Assembly (NCBI GenBank): GCA_015061955.1
Contig: SUVO01000005.1
Location: 82,068 to 146,067 of the forward strand
DNA: 64,000 nucleotides
Direction: 5' to 3'
Source of the DNA: Verrucomicrobiaceae bacterium
GTDB taxonomy: Bacteria > Verrucomicrobiota > Verrucomicrobiia > Opitutales > Intestinicryptomonadaceae
Both the position numbers and the translations under genes were made by a program. This document shows, one piece after another, positions 34,441 through 43,105 of this stretch; positions within the stretch are counted from its first letter, which is position 1; every line of letters starts with the position of its first letter. The notes below the pieces were generated by a model that was not told where the DNA came from, ran no database searches, and saw nothing but the letters and a program-made list of their open reading frames with translations.

Positions 34441-35634
34441 CTACTGAACAATCTTGTTTAACACTGCCGCATGGCGATCCTGCAAAAGTTTAAAACAATC
34501 TTTATTTTTAGTTATTATTTCCAAAACTTCTTTTACTTTGTTTTGAGCTTTTATTTGTTTCCAAGCCAAAACAAATAAGTTTGATGGCAGATAAACAATA
34601 ACTGTAATAAGTTGTACGAGTTTCTTATTCTTTTCGTCAGCCGACAACTTTTTGTCTTTGAGAACCGACAAAATTCTTTCGGTACAACCACCAATAATTG
34701 CATAGCGTTTTTCAGTATCGTAAAGTGAATTATCGGCAACGCTTTCTGGATTTGCCAAAATCTTAGTAAAGTCCAAGTTTTGATAAACGCTTAAATACGC
34801 TTTGAATTGAACTGTCCAACCATTACCAACGCAACCAGCTATTGCATCAAACAAGAATGGTGTAATTTCCAACCCTTTTGAATCTTTAGCAAACATATTG
34901 ATGATTTTTGAAGCACGTTCTATGCCACGGGGCGTTACATGTTTATCAGAATCGTTTTCTGAAAGATGATGAATCCACGACTCCTTAAATGTGCAGAAAG
35001 AATAAATCATCGGATGACAATGTTGAGGAGCCCACTCATTGAGCCAAGCTTGTGAATCGAAAGCAACTTCAAGCTCTGCAAAACGGTCTTTGAGTGGATT
35101 TGGCATATCGTAAACGATGTCGGTATCTCTTGTAGTATTGCCAGCAGCGACGATATTAACGCCTGGTGAAATGTGTCGGTCAGAAATTACCCTATCGTTG
35201 ATAATCTGATATGCAGACGCTGCAATTTGTGGTGCTGCGAGATTTATTTCGTCTAAGAAAAGTGTACCACAAGCGTCTGGACGTGTAATGTACATCACCC
35301 AAGACCACGGAATTGTTTGTAAACATGGAAGTTCTTGTGTGTTGAAAATATTGGGGATACCACGAATATCACTTGGTTCCATTTGCGATAAGCGAATATC
35401 AATTAACGCAAAATATTTTGATGGATTTTTCAACGCATCAAGCTTTACTTCATCTGAAGAAGCCATCCAATCGATGTAAGTACGTTCGGGATATTTTTCA
35501 GCCTTATCTTTTGCTGAACTTCTGACAATGTCAGATTTTCCAATTCCAAACGTTCCGTAAATCATAAGTGGAACATTAGCTTTGTCGAAAAGTTCAATAT
35601 GTTTTTTTAGTTCACCTATTTTTATGTTTCTCAT
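34441..35634 (-). CDS. MoxR-family AAA+ ATPase
   Basis: The 397-residue ATPase has the Walker A GTFGIGKS (27-34), Walker B LFLDEINLA (about 125-133), a sensor-type AAGN, and an arginine-finger-type segment around PNPLKDRFAELEV. The AAA core is followed by a helical C-terminal region of about 150 residues. MoxR ATPases act with a VWA-domain partner in assembly or activation of enzyme complexes and in some conflict systems. The partner gene starts 1 bp after its stop. It is the first gene of the minus-strand cluster, and its promoter should lie in 35635-35750. Confidence 0.88.
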   Translation of the reverse strand: MRNIKIGELKKHIELFDKANVPLMIYGTFGIGKSDIVRSSAKDKAEKYPERTYIDWMASSDEVKLDALKNPSKYFALIDIRLSQMEPSDIRGIPNIFNTQELPCLQTIPWSWVMYITRPDACGTLFLDEINLAAPQIAASAYQIINDRVISDRHISPGVNIVAAGNTTRDTDIVYDMPNPLKDRFAELEVAFDSQAWLNEWAPQHCHPMIYSFCTFKESWIHHLSENDSDKHVTPRGIERASKIINMFAKDSKGLEITPFLFDAIAGCVGNGWTVQFKAYLSVYQNLDFTKILANPESVADNSLYDTEKRYAIIGGCTERILSVLKDKKLSADEKNKKLVQLITVIVYLPSNLFVLAWKQIKAQNKVKEVLEIITKNKDCFKLLQDRHAAVLNKIVQ

Positions 35635-35888
35635 ATTTTTTTATTTAATAGTTCTACTATATATTCGTTCTTATTCTGAAAAATATTTCAAAAAACACAA
35701 TTTATTTATATGTATTAGGCATAATATAGTATGACTTATTTTATAATAAATTGTTTGGTAGATGCAATCAAGATGTTTGTTGTTATGGTATTGCCTTTTT
35801 TATCATTGGCGTTCTCACACAAGCGTGTACTGCTGTTTTAACTACAAAGTAGCAAAGTAATTGTTAAAAAATACTTTTTCTAAAAAAA
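35635..35888. other. Intergenic region without visible gene
   Basis: About 250 bp of AT-rich DNA separates the MoxR gene from the rubrerythrin terminator. It should hold the MoxR promoter on the minus strand. Short open frames across it have no ribosome site and no recognisable product. Confidence 0.5.
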
Positions 35889-35913
35889 AATGAGTGGTAT
35901 TAATACCACTCAT
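35882..35913 (-). terminator. Terminator after rubrerythrin
   Basis: A perfect 24-base palindrome at 35890-35913 (arms ATGAGTGGTATT and its complement) is followed on the minus strand by nine T residues. It lies 26 bp past the rubrerythrin stop. Confidence 0.85.
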
Positions 35914-35938
35914 TTTACAAAATCTACTTTCTTACAAA

Positions 35939-36475
35939 TTAGTAATTTTTAGCGTTGAGCTTAAAGTGTGCCTTTTTATGAACACACACTGGACAAATTT
36001 CTGGAGCACTTTTACCTACATGCAAATGTCCACAATTACCACATTCCCAAAGAACTTCTTCGTCTTTCGCAAAAACTTTATCTTCTTTTACATTTGAAAG
36101 AAGTTTACGATAACGTTCTTCATGGGCTTTTTCAATTTTTGCAACTTCTTCAAATAGATATGCTATATGATCAAACCCTTCTTCTTTTGCTTCCTTTGCA
36201 AATGTTGCGTACATATCGGTCCACTCATACTTTTCGCCTTCGGCAGCATCTAACAAGTTTTCTGCAGTTGAAGAAATACCATCATGCAAAAGTTTAAACC
36301 AAATCTTTGCATGTTCCTTTTCGTTATTAGCAGTTTCTTCAAAGAGTGATGCAATTTGAACAAAACCATCTTTTTTTGCCTTAGAAGCATAATATGTATA
36401 TTTATTGCGTGCTTGCGACTCTCCAGCAAATGCAGTTTGCAAATTCTTTTCTGTTTTTGAACCTTTTAATTCCAT
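35939..36475 (-). CDS. Rubrerythrin
   Basis: The 178-residue protein has the two parts of a classic rubrerythrin. The ferritin-like diiron domain carries ExxH-type motifs ([26 protein letters not shown] and [14 protein letters not shown]). The C-terminal rubredoxin domain has CGNCGH and CPVC as the iron-binding cysteine pairs. It reduces hydrogen peroxide to water in anaerobes. An imperfect Fur/PerR-like inverted repeat lies about 110 bp upstream (36581-36601). The gene is monocistronic, with its own terminator. Confidence 0.95.
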   Translation of the reverse strand: MELKGSKTEKNLQTAFAGESQARNKYTYYASKAKKDGFVQIASLFEETANNEKEHAKIWFKLLHDGISSTAENLLDAAEGEKYEWTDMYATFAKEAKEEGFDHIAYLFEEVAKIEKAHEERYRKLLSNVKEDKVFAKDEEVLWECGNCGHLHVGKSAPEICPVCVHKKAHFKLNAKNY

Positions 36476-36580
36476 ATATTATCCTTTCAGATTTTCAGTT
36501 TTTGTTTTTAGCTAAGACATTTTAAAAACTACGAATTACTATTAAAAAGTCAATGTTTTGATTAAATACAACACTGCACT

Positions 36581-36601
36581 TAATAGTAATGATTATTATT
36601 A
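36581..36601. promoter_or_regulatory. Fur/PerR-box-like inverted repeat upstream of rubrerythrin
   Basis: TAATAGTAATGATTATTATT matches the classic 19-bp Fur consensus at about 13 positions and is an imperfect palindrome. It lies between the uxaC terminator and rubrerythrin, where a peroxide- or metal-responsive operator would be expected. In DNA this AT-rich, chance matches are common. Confidence 0.25.
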
Positions 36602-36664
36602 ATAAAACATTTTATAGATAAATTTCAATATTTTTTTACTAAAATTAAACTACATCAAATAAAA

Positions 36665-36695
36665 AAAGAAGATTATTCAAAGAACAATCTTCTTT
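36665..36695 (-). terminator. Terminator after uxaC
   Basis: The arms AAAGAAGATT and AATCTTCTTT are separated by 11 bases and followed on the minus strand by a T run. The hairpin lies about 25 bp past the uxaC stop. Confidence 0.7.
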
Positions 36696-36718
36696 ATAAA
36701 TGTTAATATCTTCTTTTA

Positions 36719-38119
36719 CTAAAGATTAAAATAAGCCTTTGGATTATTATATGCAATATTAGCAACAATTTGTCCGACCAAAACAGTATCTTTTGGCAAC
36801 AAACCACGCTGCATTTCATCGCCCAAAATATTACACAACAATCTACGGAAATACTCATGACGCGTATACGAAAGGAACGAACGCGAATCGGTAAGCATAC
36901 CCACAAATCTGCCCAACAACGACAAATTCGACACTGCTTCTAACTGGCGACGCATTCCATCTAAGTTATCCATAAACCACCACGCACTACCCAACTGAAT
37001 TTTACCTGCAAAATCTGAACTTTGGAAATTACCAAGCATTGCGGCAATCATTTCATTATCTTTTGGATGTATATTATATATAATGGTTTTGCCAAGTTTA
37101 CCTGCCGAATTCAAGTTATTAAGGTGTTTCGACAACGCCTTAGCATAATTCGATTCTCCAATAGAATCGAAACCTGCATCGGCACCGAGTGCTTCAAACA
37201 TAACATTATTATTATTACGAAGAGGTCCGATATGCAACTGACGCACCCAACCTTTATCGCAATCCATTGCGGCACATTCACGCAAAACAGCATCTTTAAA
37301 CGCTGCGGCTTCTTCTGGTGCTATTTTTTCACTACTTGAAATTGCTTTTTGGAATGTATCTTCAATCTCATAGTTGAAAGCTTTTTTATGCCAAATAGTT
37401 TCTACGCCATAATCGGAAACTCTACAACCATTTTCGTGGAAAAAGTCGTGTCGACGTTTAAGTGCGACCAATAGATCATCGTACGAACGAATTTCAATAT
37501 CGGCAGCTTTTTCCAATTTTTCGAGATACTTTATATAAGAAAGATGATCTTCAATTGCAAAAGCTTTATCTGGTCGGAAAGTTGGACGCACTTTTACTTT
37601 AAAATCGGAAGAAGCAATTTCTTTGTGATATTGCAAATCAGATGTTGGGTCATCTGTAGTACAAACAGCCTCGACATTACTACGCAACATACATTCTTTA
37701 GCCGACAATGTTTTTAAAACATCGTTTGCTCTATTCCAAATTTCTTCAGCAGTATCCCCCGACAAAAGAACATCATCGATACCGAAGAAACGTGCTAACT
37801 CTAAATGGCACCAATGGTACATCGGATTGCGAAGCAACATTGGCATTGTTTCGACAAACTTTTGAAATTTTTCTCTGTCTGAAGCATTGCCCGTTATGTA
37901 TGTTTCTTCTATTCCATTAGAACGCATAGTGCGCCATTTATAATGGTCGCCACCAAGCCACACTTGAGTAATATTATCCCAATGCTTATCTTGACTAATT
38001 TCAGCAGGGTCTAAGTGGCAATGAAAATCAATCAACGGTTGGTTTTCAGCATAGTTATGGTAAAGTTCTTGGGCGTATTTCGACTCAAGAAGAAAGTCGT
38101 CATTTATGAATTTTTCCAT
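36719..38119 (-). CDS. uxaC: Uronate isomerase
   Basis: The 466-residue protein has normal UxaC length. It has the metal-binding IDFHCHLDP near residue 33, WGGDHYKWR, TTDDPTSD, GWVRQLHIGPLRNNN and MLTDSRSFLSYTRHEYFRR, all features of this amidohydrolase-superfamily enzyme. It converts glucuronate to fructuronate and galacturonate to tagaturonate in the cytoplasm, the first step of uronate use. The rest of the pathway is not in this window. A LacI-type regulator is transcribed divergently from a 48-bp gap and is its likely controller. Confidence 0.95.
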   Translation of the reverse strand: MEKFINDDFLLESKYAQELYHNYAENQPLIDFHCHLDPAEISQDKHWDNITQVWLGGDHYKWRTMRSNGIEETYITGNASDREKFQKFVETMPMLLRNPMYHWCHLELARFFGIDDVLLSGDTAEEIWNRANDVLKTLSAKECMLRSNVEAVCTTDDPTSDLQYHKEIASSDFKVKVRPTFRPDKAFAIEDHLSYIKYLEKLEKAADIEIRSYDDLLVALKRRHDFFHENGCRVSDYGVETIWHKKAFNYEIEDTFQKAISSSEKIAPEEAAAFKDAVLRECAAMDCDKGWVRQLHIGPLRNNNNVMFEALGADAGFDSIGESNYAKALSKHLNNLNSAGKLGKTIIYNIHPKDNEMIAAMLGNFQSSDFAGKIQLGSAWWFMDNLDGMRRQLEAVSNLSLLGRFVGMLTDSRSFLSYTRHEYFRRLLCNILGDEMQRGLLPKDTVLVGQIVANIAYNNPKAYFNL

Positions 38120-38167
38120 TGACTATTATGCTCTCAAACGATTGAGTTGTAGTCAAGAAAATTTCTC

Positions 38168-39154
38168 ATGAAGGTCACACAGAAAGATATAGCAGCAAAA
38201 TTAGGAGTTTCTACATCGTTGGTTTCGCGTGTCTTGTCGGGACAAGCCCACAGAATAGGAGTACATCCGAGCAAAATAGAAGAAATTCTTAGAGTAGCCA
38301 AAGAAATGAATTACGTTCCCTCGCCTGCTGCATTAGCATTGCGTGGAAAAAAATCTAATACTGTTGGCATAGTTGCATACGATTTTCATTCACCATATTT
38401 TTCTCTACTAATTAGCGAACTTCAAGAGTTAGCCCATTCAAAAAATTATTCATTATTGTTAGTTGGCTTTTTAAACAGAAAACCAAACGAAGCCGACTTA
38501 TTGCCTTTATACAAGCATTCGGTTGAAGGAATAATAATTTTGGGATCGTATGGAGACCTATCTTGGACAAACGCGTTTGGCGAAATTCCAGTTGCACGTA
38601 TTGGTCATGGAGAACACGAAAATCTCAAACTTTCAATAAGTGTTGATGAACACGACGCCATGCAAAAAATTTTTAGATACATATCGAAAGATTTAAAGAA
38701 AACCAAAACAGCTTTTGCAATGCGTTCTTTACCAGCTCACGAACTACGCTGTACCTGCGCAAAAGAAAGTGCTAACAATTTTGGTTGTAGTATTGAAATC
38801 TTGCCAACATCTAATGCCGACAAAGACTTTGCTTGTGGTAGCGATATTGCTCGAGAAATACTAAAAACCAGAGACAAACTACCCGAAGTTATAGTTTGTG
38901 CAACCGATATGATTGCTATGGGTATGATAAAAAAATTCTACGAAAACGATATAAGAGTACCTGAAGATATAGCGATAATCGGCTTTGATGATATTCCTGA
39001 AGCATCGAATTACATTCCATCTATAACATCATTTCGTCAACCAATAAAGGCGTATGCTAAGGAATGTTTTAATGCTGTAATAGATGAAAATTATCAAACT
39101 TCTAAAGTAAAACTTTTAGAGGGCGACTTACTCATACGCAAATCTACTCTCTAA
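38168..39154 (+). CDS. LacI-family transcriptional regulator, probably of uxaC
   Basis: The 328-residue protein begins with the LacI helix-turn-helix and hinge (VTQKDIAAKLGVSTSLVSRVLSG, then PSPAALALRGKKSNTVGIV). It continues into a periplasmic-binding-protein-like effector domain ending in DIAIIGFDDIPEASNYIPSI. The divergent arrangement with uxaC, with only 48 bp between the start codons, suggests it represses uronate use until a sugar-acid effector binds. I did not find an unambiguous operator palindrome in the short gap. The regulatory target is inferred from position. Confidence 0.9.
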   Translation: MKVTQKDIAAKLGVSTSLVSRVLSGQAHRIGVHPSKIEEILRVAKEMNYVPSPAALALRGKKSNTVGIVAYDFHSPYFSLLISELQELAHSKNYSLLLVGFLNRKPNEADLLPLYKHSVEGIIILGSYGDLSWTNAFGEIPVARIGHGEHENLKLSISVDEHDAMQKIFRYISKDLKKTKTAFAMRSLPAHELRCTCAKESANNFGCSIEILPTSNADKDFACGSDIAREILKTRDKLPEVIVCATDMIAMGMIKKFYENDIRVPEDIAIIGFDDIPEASNYIPSITSFRQPIKAYAKECFNAVIDENYQTSKVKLLEGDLLIRKSTL

Positions 39155-39168
39155 AATTCATAAAAGCT

Positions 39169-39822
39169 TTAAATACGTTTTACTTTTATCGAATTTGCTA
39201 CATCGAACGACACACTAATTTCGTTGTTCGATGTTTTTAATTTTAGTAAATCAGCTTTTTTTTGTAAAAGCGAAAAAGTTGAACCTATATCTAACTTAGC
39301 GTTATTTAATATTTGCAAATTTTCGCAACTTAAAACAACTGCAAAATCGCCCTCTGACAACTTCGACATATCAATTGCATGTGGGCAATTATTTTTACAA
39401 TCTTTATTTTTATGTTTGCATGTTGAACACATATTGCCACTACAATCTTTCAAAAACTTAACAAGTTTACTCATTATAGAGTCTTCTAAGGCGTGTTCCA
39501 TTTTGCATGCAGCAATATCGGCATCAGACTGATTTACACCCAATGTACCAATCAAAAAATCGCTTAAAAGTTGATGCTTTCTGCGTACCTTTTGTGCAAG
39601 AATTTCGCCATCTGCCGTTAGAGCAACTGGTTTATATCTTTCATAAACTACCAAACCACGCTCTGAAAGTGTATTTAACGCAGAGGTAACCGATGGCTTT
39701 TTAACCGACATTGCATTTGCTATATCGGTAAGACGCGCAGAACCATTCTCGGCAGACAAAGACGCTATCACTTCAAGATAGTCTTCCAAGTTTTCCGACA
39801 ATTTTTTTGATTGATGTTCCAT
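39169..39822 (-). CDS. DtxR/MntR-family metal-dependent regulator with cysteine cluster
   Basis: The 217-residue protein has an N-terminal winged helix (LEDYLEVIASLS, then DIANAMSVKKPSVTSALNTL) and a dimerisation/metal domain with DAD and MEHALEDSIMSKLVKFL, as in MntR. Then comes a cysteine-rich stretch (CSGNMCSTCKHKNKDCKNNC, about residues 127-146). The C-terminal part resembles the FeoA/SH3-like domain of longer DtxR proteins. Iron- or manganese-dependent repression is the usual role. The cysteine cluster could hold an Fe-S cluster or zinc, an unusual extra in my view. No feo gene is adjacent; nrdG is 54 bp away on the same strand, downstream in coordinate terms. Confidence 0.8.
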   Translation of the reverse strand: MEHQSKKLSENLEDYLEVIASLSAENGSARLTDIANAMSVKKPSVTSALNTLSERGLVVYERYKPVALTADGEILAQKVRRKHQLLSDFLIGTLGVNQSDADIAACKMEHALEDSIMSKLVKFLKDCSGNMCSTCKHKNKDCKNNCPHAIDMSKLSEGDFAVVLSCENLQILNNAKLDIGSTFSLLQKKADLLKLKTSNNEISVSFDVANSIKVKRI

Positions 39823-39876
39823 AAGTTTCCTATACGCAATCTGATAATCAATACCACAACAGTCAAGCTTTATTCA

Positions 39877-40365
39877 CTAATACTGTAAAATCTCGGCTGT
39901 TTTTACTTTTATTATGCGTTGGTTTGAACTACCTCTAAACGCCAAATTCACATTGCGTTTACGCTCTACAAATGGACCATCAACTAAAACGTCTATATAT
40001 TTTAGACATTTACTTCTGATAGCATCTTTTTGTAAACGCTCAAACACAAAACCAGTATAACACCAAACATTTGCCTTTGTATTTTTCTTAAGCTTTTTAA
40101 GAAAATCTAAAAGCCCCTCTGGATTATACATAGGATCGCCACCACTCAATGTAACGCCACTTAAAAGAGGATTTGCATTTATCTCTGAAAAAATACGAGT
40201 TTCCAAACTTTCATCGAGAATCGATCCTTGATTGTACTCCCATGTTTCCGGATTTTGACACCCCTTACAACAATGTGCACACCCAGAGAAATATATCGAA
40301 TAGCGAAGTCCTTCGCCATCGACAATCGTCTCTGGATAAATATTTATAACACGCAATGGCAACAT
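39877..40365 (-). CDS. nrdG: Anaerobic ribonucleoside-triphosphate reductase-activating protein
   Basis: The 162-residue radical-SAM protein has the Cx3Cx2C cluster motif in FSGCAHCCKGCQNP (C29, C33, C36) and TLSGGDP downstream. It is of normal NrdG length. It uses a 4Fe-4S cluster and S-adenosylmethionine to form the glycyl radical on NrdD. It follows nrdD by 11 bp in the same operon. The NrdD/NrdG pair gives oxygen-independent dNTP synthesis, consistent with an anaerobe. Confidence 0.95.
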   Translation of the reverse strand: MLPLRVINIYPETIVDGEGLRYSIYFSGCAHCCKGCQNPETWEYNQGSILDESLETRIFSEINANPLLSGVTLSGGDPMYNPEGLLDFLKKLKKNTKANVWCYTGFVFERLQKDAIRSKCLKYIDVLVDGPFVERKRNVNLAFRGSSNQRIIKVKTAEILQY

Positions 40366-40376
40366 ATCTTAGTGCC

Positions 40377-42773
40377 TTAACAATGCTTTACACGATCACG
40401 TTCTTCGGCTTGTTTTGCAGAATTCCAAGTTTCTAAACTACCAGTTAAGTAGCCTGTAATTCTGCGTATTCTAGTTATATCTTCGCTACCACAAACTGGG
40501 CATGTTGAATATATAACACCTTTGTGTCCACACGAACGACATGTATCTACTGGGTGATTTATTGAACCATAGCCAATGTTTGCATCGTTCATAGCTTTTA
40601 CAATAGTAAAGATACTCTTTACGTTTTTCTTAGCTTCGCCATCAAGCTCAACGTATGTAATGTGTCCACCCTTTGTTATCGCGTGGAATGGAGCTTCTAA
40701 GCGAATTTTTTCCAACGCACTTATTGGACGTTTTACATCGACATGGAACGAATTTACATAATATTCAAGATCGTTTACTCCGGGGATAACTCCATATTTT
40801 TCTCTATCCATTCGGGTAAATCTACCTGCCAAACCTTCGGCTGGTGTAGCTAAAACTGCATAGTTTAAGTTGTACTTTTTCTTATACTTTACAACTACTT
40901 CGTTTATAACTTCAATAGCCTCAGTAAGAGTCTGGTACGCTTCTTTGTTATCGGCATGACCTTCGCCATAAATTGCGACCATAGCATTATGTCCACCAAT
41001 AAAACCTATACCCAATGTACCATGATTTAACAAATCACCAACTTGCGAATCTGGTGAAACATCTTTACCACCTTTCCAGATGTTATTACCCATCATAAAT
41101 GGGAACTGACATGCCAACGCTGTACGCTGATATTGGAAACGTTCGTAAAGTTGTTCGGCTATAGATTCCGACATTGTACGAACCGATGTTAAGAAAATAT
41201 TTTTAGCTTCGTTTTCAATAACATGCTTATCTGAGCCTGGCCACATTTCTTCGGCTTCACGCTTTGCCTCGATTGCCAAACGTGGCATATTCATTGACGT
41301 AAACGACAAATTGCCTCTGCCCCACGATGTAGTTTCGCCATGTAAATTTTCAAAAACACGTGTTCTACATCCCATTGTAGCAAGCTCGTATTTGAAACGA
41401 TTTTTATCGTTCTTCTTCCAAAGTGGATTTACGTTGTAAGGCGTATCCAAGAACAAGAAGTTAGGAAACAACGATGTTGATGTAGTTTTACACGACTTCA
41501 ACAACAAATCAAAGTTTGGCGCACTGAACTTCATCTTACCCGACATTGCTTTATCGAAATCTTTCAAAGCTTTTTGTGCATCAGCTTCAGAATAAGAAAC
41601 TCCATCTTTTACCTTGAAAATCTGAATTGGGAAAATTGGCACTTCGCCCTTACCCAAGCCTTCAACAGTGACATCGAGCAACTCGCTGATAACCATTCTA
41701 CCTTCAGGAGAAGTATCGGTACCATAATTTATCGAACTAAACACAACTTGATTACCACCACGCGAATGCATTGTGTTTAGATTATGGATAAATCCTTCCA
41801 TAGCTTGATGCGTTTCTTTGCGAACTTGCTCGCGTGAATGCGACAACAAATATTCTAAATCGCTATCGGAAATTTTTACCTTCAATTTTTTAGCCAACGC
41901 AAGCAAATCGCTCTTTTGCTTTTTCGACATCTCAATAGATGTTATTTTTTTCTGAGCAAAAGCTTTAAATTGATCAACTTCTTTGCCGTTTTCATCTAAA
42001 CGACCTGCGAAAATCAAATCTTTAACAACCTGCTTTTTAAACGACTTCAACACACCTTTCGCCATAAAGTAGTCGAAAGCTGGAATTGATTGACCACCAT
42101 GTTGTTCGTTTTGGTTTGTTTGGAAAATTATGGTTGCCAAAGTTGCATAACTTAGAATGGATTGTGGCGTACGTATACTACCATTCTTAGTGTGGAAACC
42201 ACGTTCAAAAATATCTTCAAGGTCGTATTGCACGCAAGTGGTTGTCTTGGTTGGATAATAATCGAGATCATGGATATGAATATCACCATTTCTATGAGCT
42301 CTTGCATACTTTATACCAATCAAATATTTGTGAGCATAATCTTTAGTAATTTCCGACGCAAAAGTCATCATTTGCCCAGCTGGTGTATGCGAACTCATAT
42401 TAGCATTGCTCAAATTAACATCGTTACGTTCGATAGAAACAATACCATCCATAGTGCGTTTCATCGAAGTACGTTTATCACGTTCGGTATTACGCCATTC
42501 TCTGTAAATGATATATTTTTTTGCAATATACGGATTTGCAAGCATTAACTCGTGCTCGACTATATCTTGAATTTCTTCAACAGTTATGCGATCTTTATCT
42601 ATCGATTTAACTACTCGACGCACAATCTTATCGATTTCCAACGCTTGATTATTTATACCACCTGCGTTGTAAGCTTTTGTTATTGCACGACGAATTTTAT
42701 CTGAAGTAAAAACTTCTTCGTTACCATCGCGTTTAATTATTAAAATTGATTTTTTTTCCTGTGTTGAAGACAT
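40377..42773 (-). CDS. nrdD: Anaerobic ribonucleoside-triphosphate reductase (class III)
   Basis: I chose the ATG at 42773 (MSSTQEKKS) over a GTG at 42812, because AGAGAG lies 9 bases upstream. The 798-residue enzyme has an N-terminal ATP-cone (LIIKRDGNEEVFTSDKIRRA) and the catalytic core with NLHGETTSWGRGNLSFTSMN. The C-terminal zinc site is CRSCGHKG / CPVCGSE, followed by the glycyl-radical motif RRITGYLTG. It reduces NTPs to dNTPs without oxygen. nrdG follows by 11 bp. The 5' region contains two inverted repeats (42901-42915 and 42938-42954) that may regulate it. Confidence 0.95.
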   Translation of the reverse strand: MSSTQEKKSILIIKRDGNEEVFTSDKIRRAITKAYNAGGINNQALEIDKIVRRVVKSIDKDRITVEEIQDIVEHELMLANPYIAKKYIIYREWRNTERDKRTSMKRTMDGIVSIERNDVNLSNANMSSHTPAGQMMTFASEITKDYAHKYLIGIKYARAHRNGDIHIHDLDYYPTKTTTCVQYDLEDIFERGFHTKNGSIRTPQSILSYATLATIIFQTNQNEQHGGQSIPAFDYFMAKGVLKSFKKQVVKDLIFAGRLDENGKEVDQFKAFAQKKITSIEMSKKQKSDLLALAKKLKVKISDSDLEYLLSHSREQVRKETHQAMEGFIHNLNTMHSRGGNQVVFSSINYGTDTSPEGRMVISELLDVTVEGLGKGEVPIFPIQIFKVKDGVSYSEADAQKALKDFDKAMSGKMKFSAPNFDLLLKSCKTTSTSLFPNFLFLDTPYNVNPLWKKNDKNRFKYELATMGCRTRVFENLHGETTSWGRGNLSFTSMNMPRLAIEAKREAEEMWPGSDKHVIENEAKNIFLTSVRTMSESIAEQLYERFQYQRTALACQFPFMMGNNIWKGGKDVSPDSQVGDLLNHGTLGIGFIGGHNAMVAIYGEGHADNKEAYQTLTEAIEVINEVVVKYKKKYNLNYAVLATPAEGLAGRFTRMDREKYGVIPGVNDLEYYVNSFHVDVKRPISALEKIRLEAPFHAITKGGHITYVELDGEAKKNVKSIFTIVKAMNDANIGYGSINHPVDTCRSCGHKGVIYSTCPVCGSEDITRIRRITGYLTGSLETWNSAKQAEERDRVKHC

Positions 42774-42900
42774 TGCTGTTGCTCTCTCTTTAGTAGGTTT
42801 TGGTAGAAACACGCACCACCCGATTATCCATAAAGCGATATCAGTTAATACATGTTTAATAAAATTCTAAATTGTTGTTATTACTATTTTAAATTGTGAA

Positions 42901-42915
42901 AGATATAATATATCT
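42901..42915. promoter_or_regulatory. Perfect palindrome upstream of nrdD, candidate operator
   Basis: AGATATA and TATATCT flank a single central A about 130 bp before the nrdD start. It does not match the NrdR-box consensus, so the regulator, if any, is unknown. AT-rich DNA produces such palindromes by chance at some rate. Confidence 0.25.
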
Positions 42916-43046
42916 CTTACAAATTAGTCTGACATAAGTCTCTAAATCAGAGACAAAATTGTCAAACACTTTCTTGCTAATACCCCTGTATCTTGCCAAT
43001 TTAAAGCATATAATTTTCATTTTTTAACCAACCCCCCAGAAAATAA

Positions 43047-43068
43047 GGAACTCGCCGTAGCAAGTCCC
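43047..43068 (-). terminator. Terminator after the AXE1 esterase
   Basis: On the minus strand GGGACTTGC and GCGAGTTCC pair (two G-U pairs) around TACG and are followed by TTATTTT. The hairpin lies about 40 bp past the esterase stop. Confidence 0.65.
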
Positions 43069-43105
43069 GTATATTGCTGTTTATAAGATATTAACAAAAG
43101 GCTTT

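Larger units (their letters stand above)
42774..43105. other. Intergenic region upstream of nrdD
   Basis: The 332 bp hold the nrdD promoter region with a perfect palindrome AGATATA-A-TATATCT at 42901-42915 and a hairpin GTCTCT-AAATC-AGAGAC at 42938-42954. At the far end is the terminator of the esterase gene (43047-43068). I see no coding frame. Confidence 0.6.
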
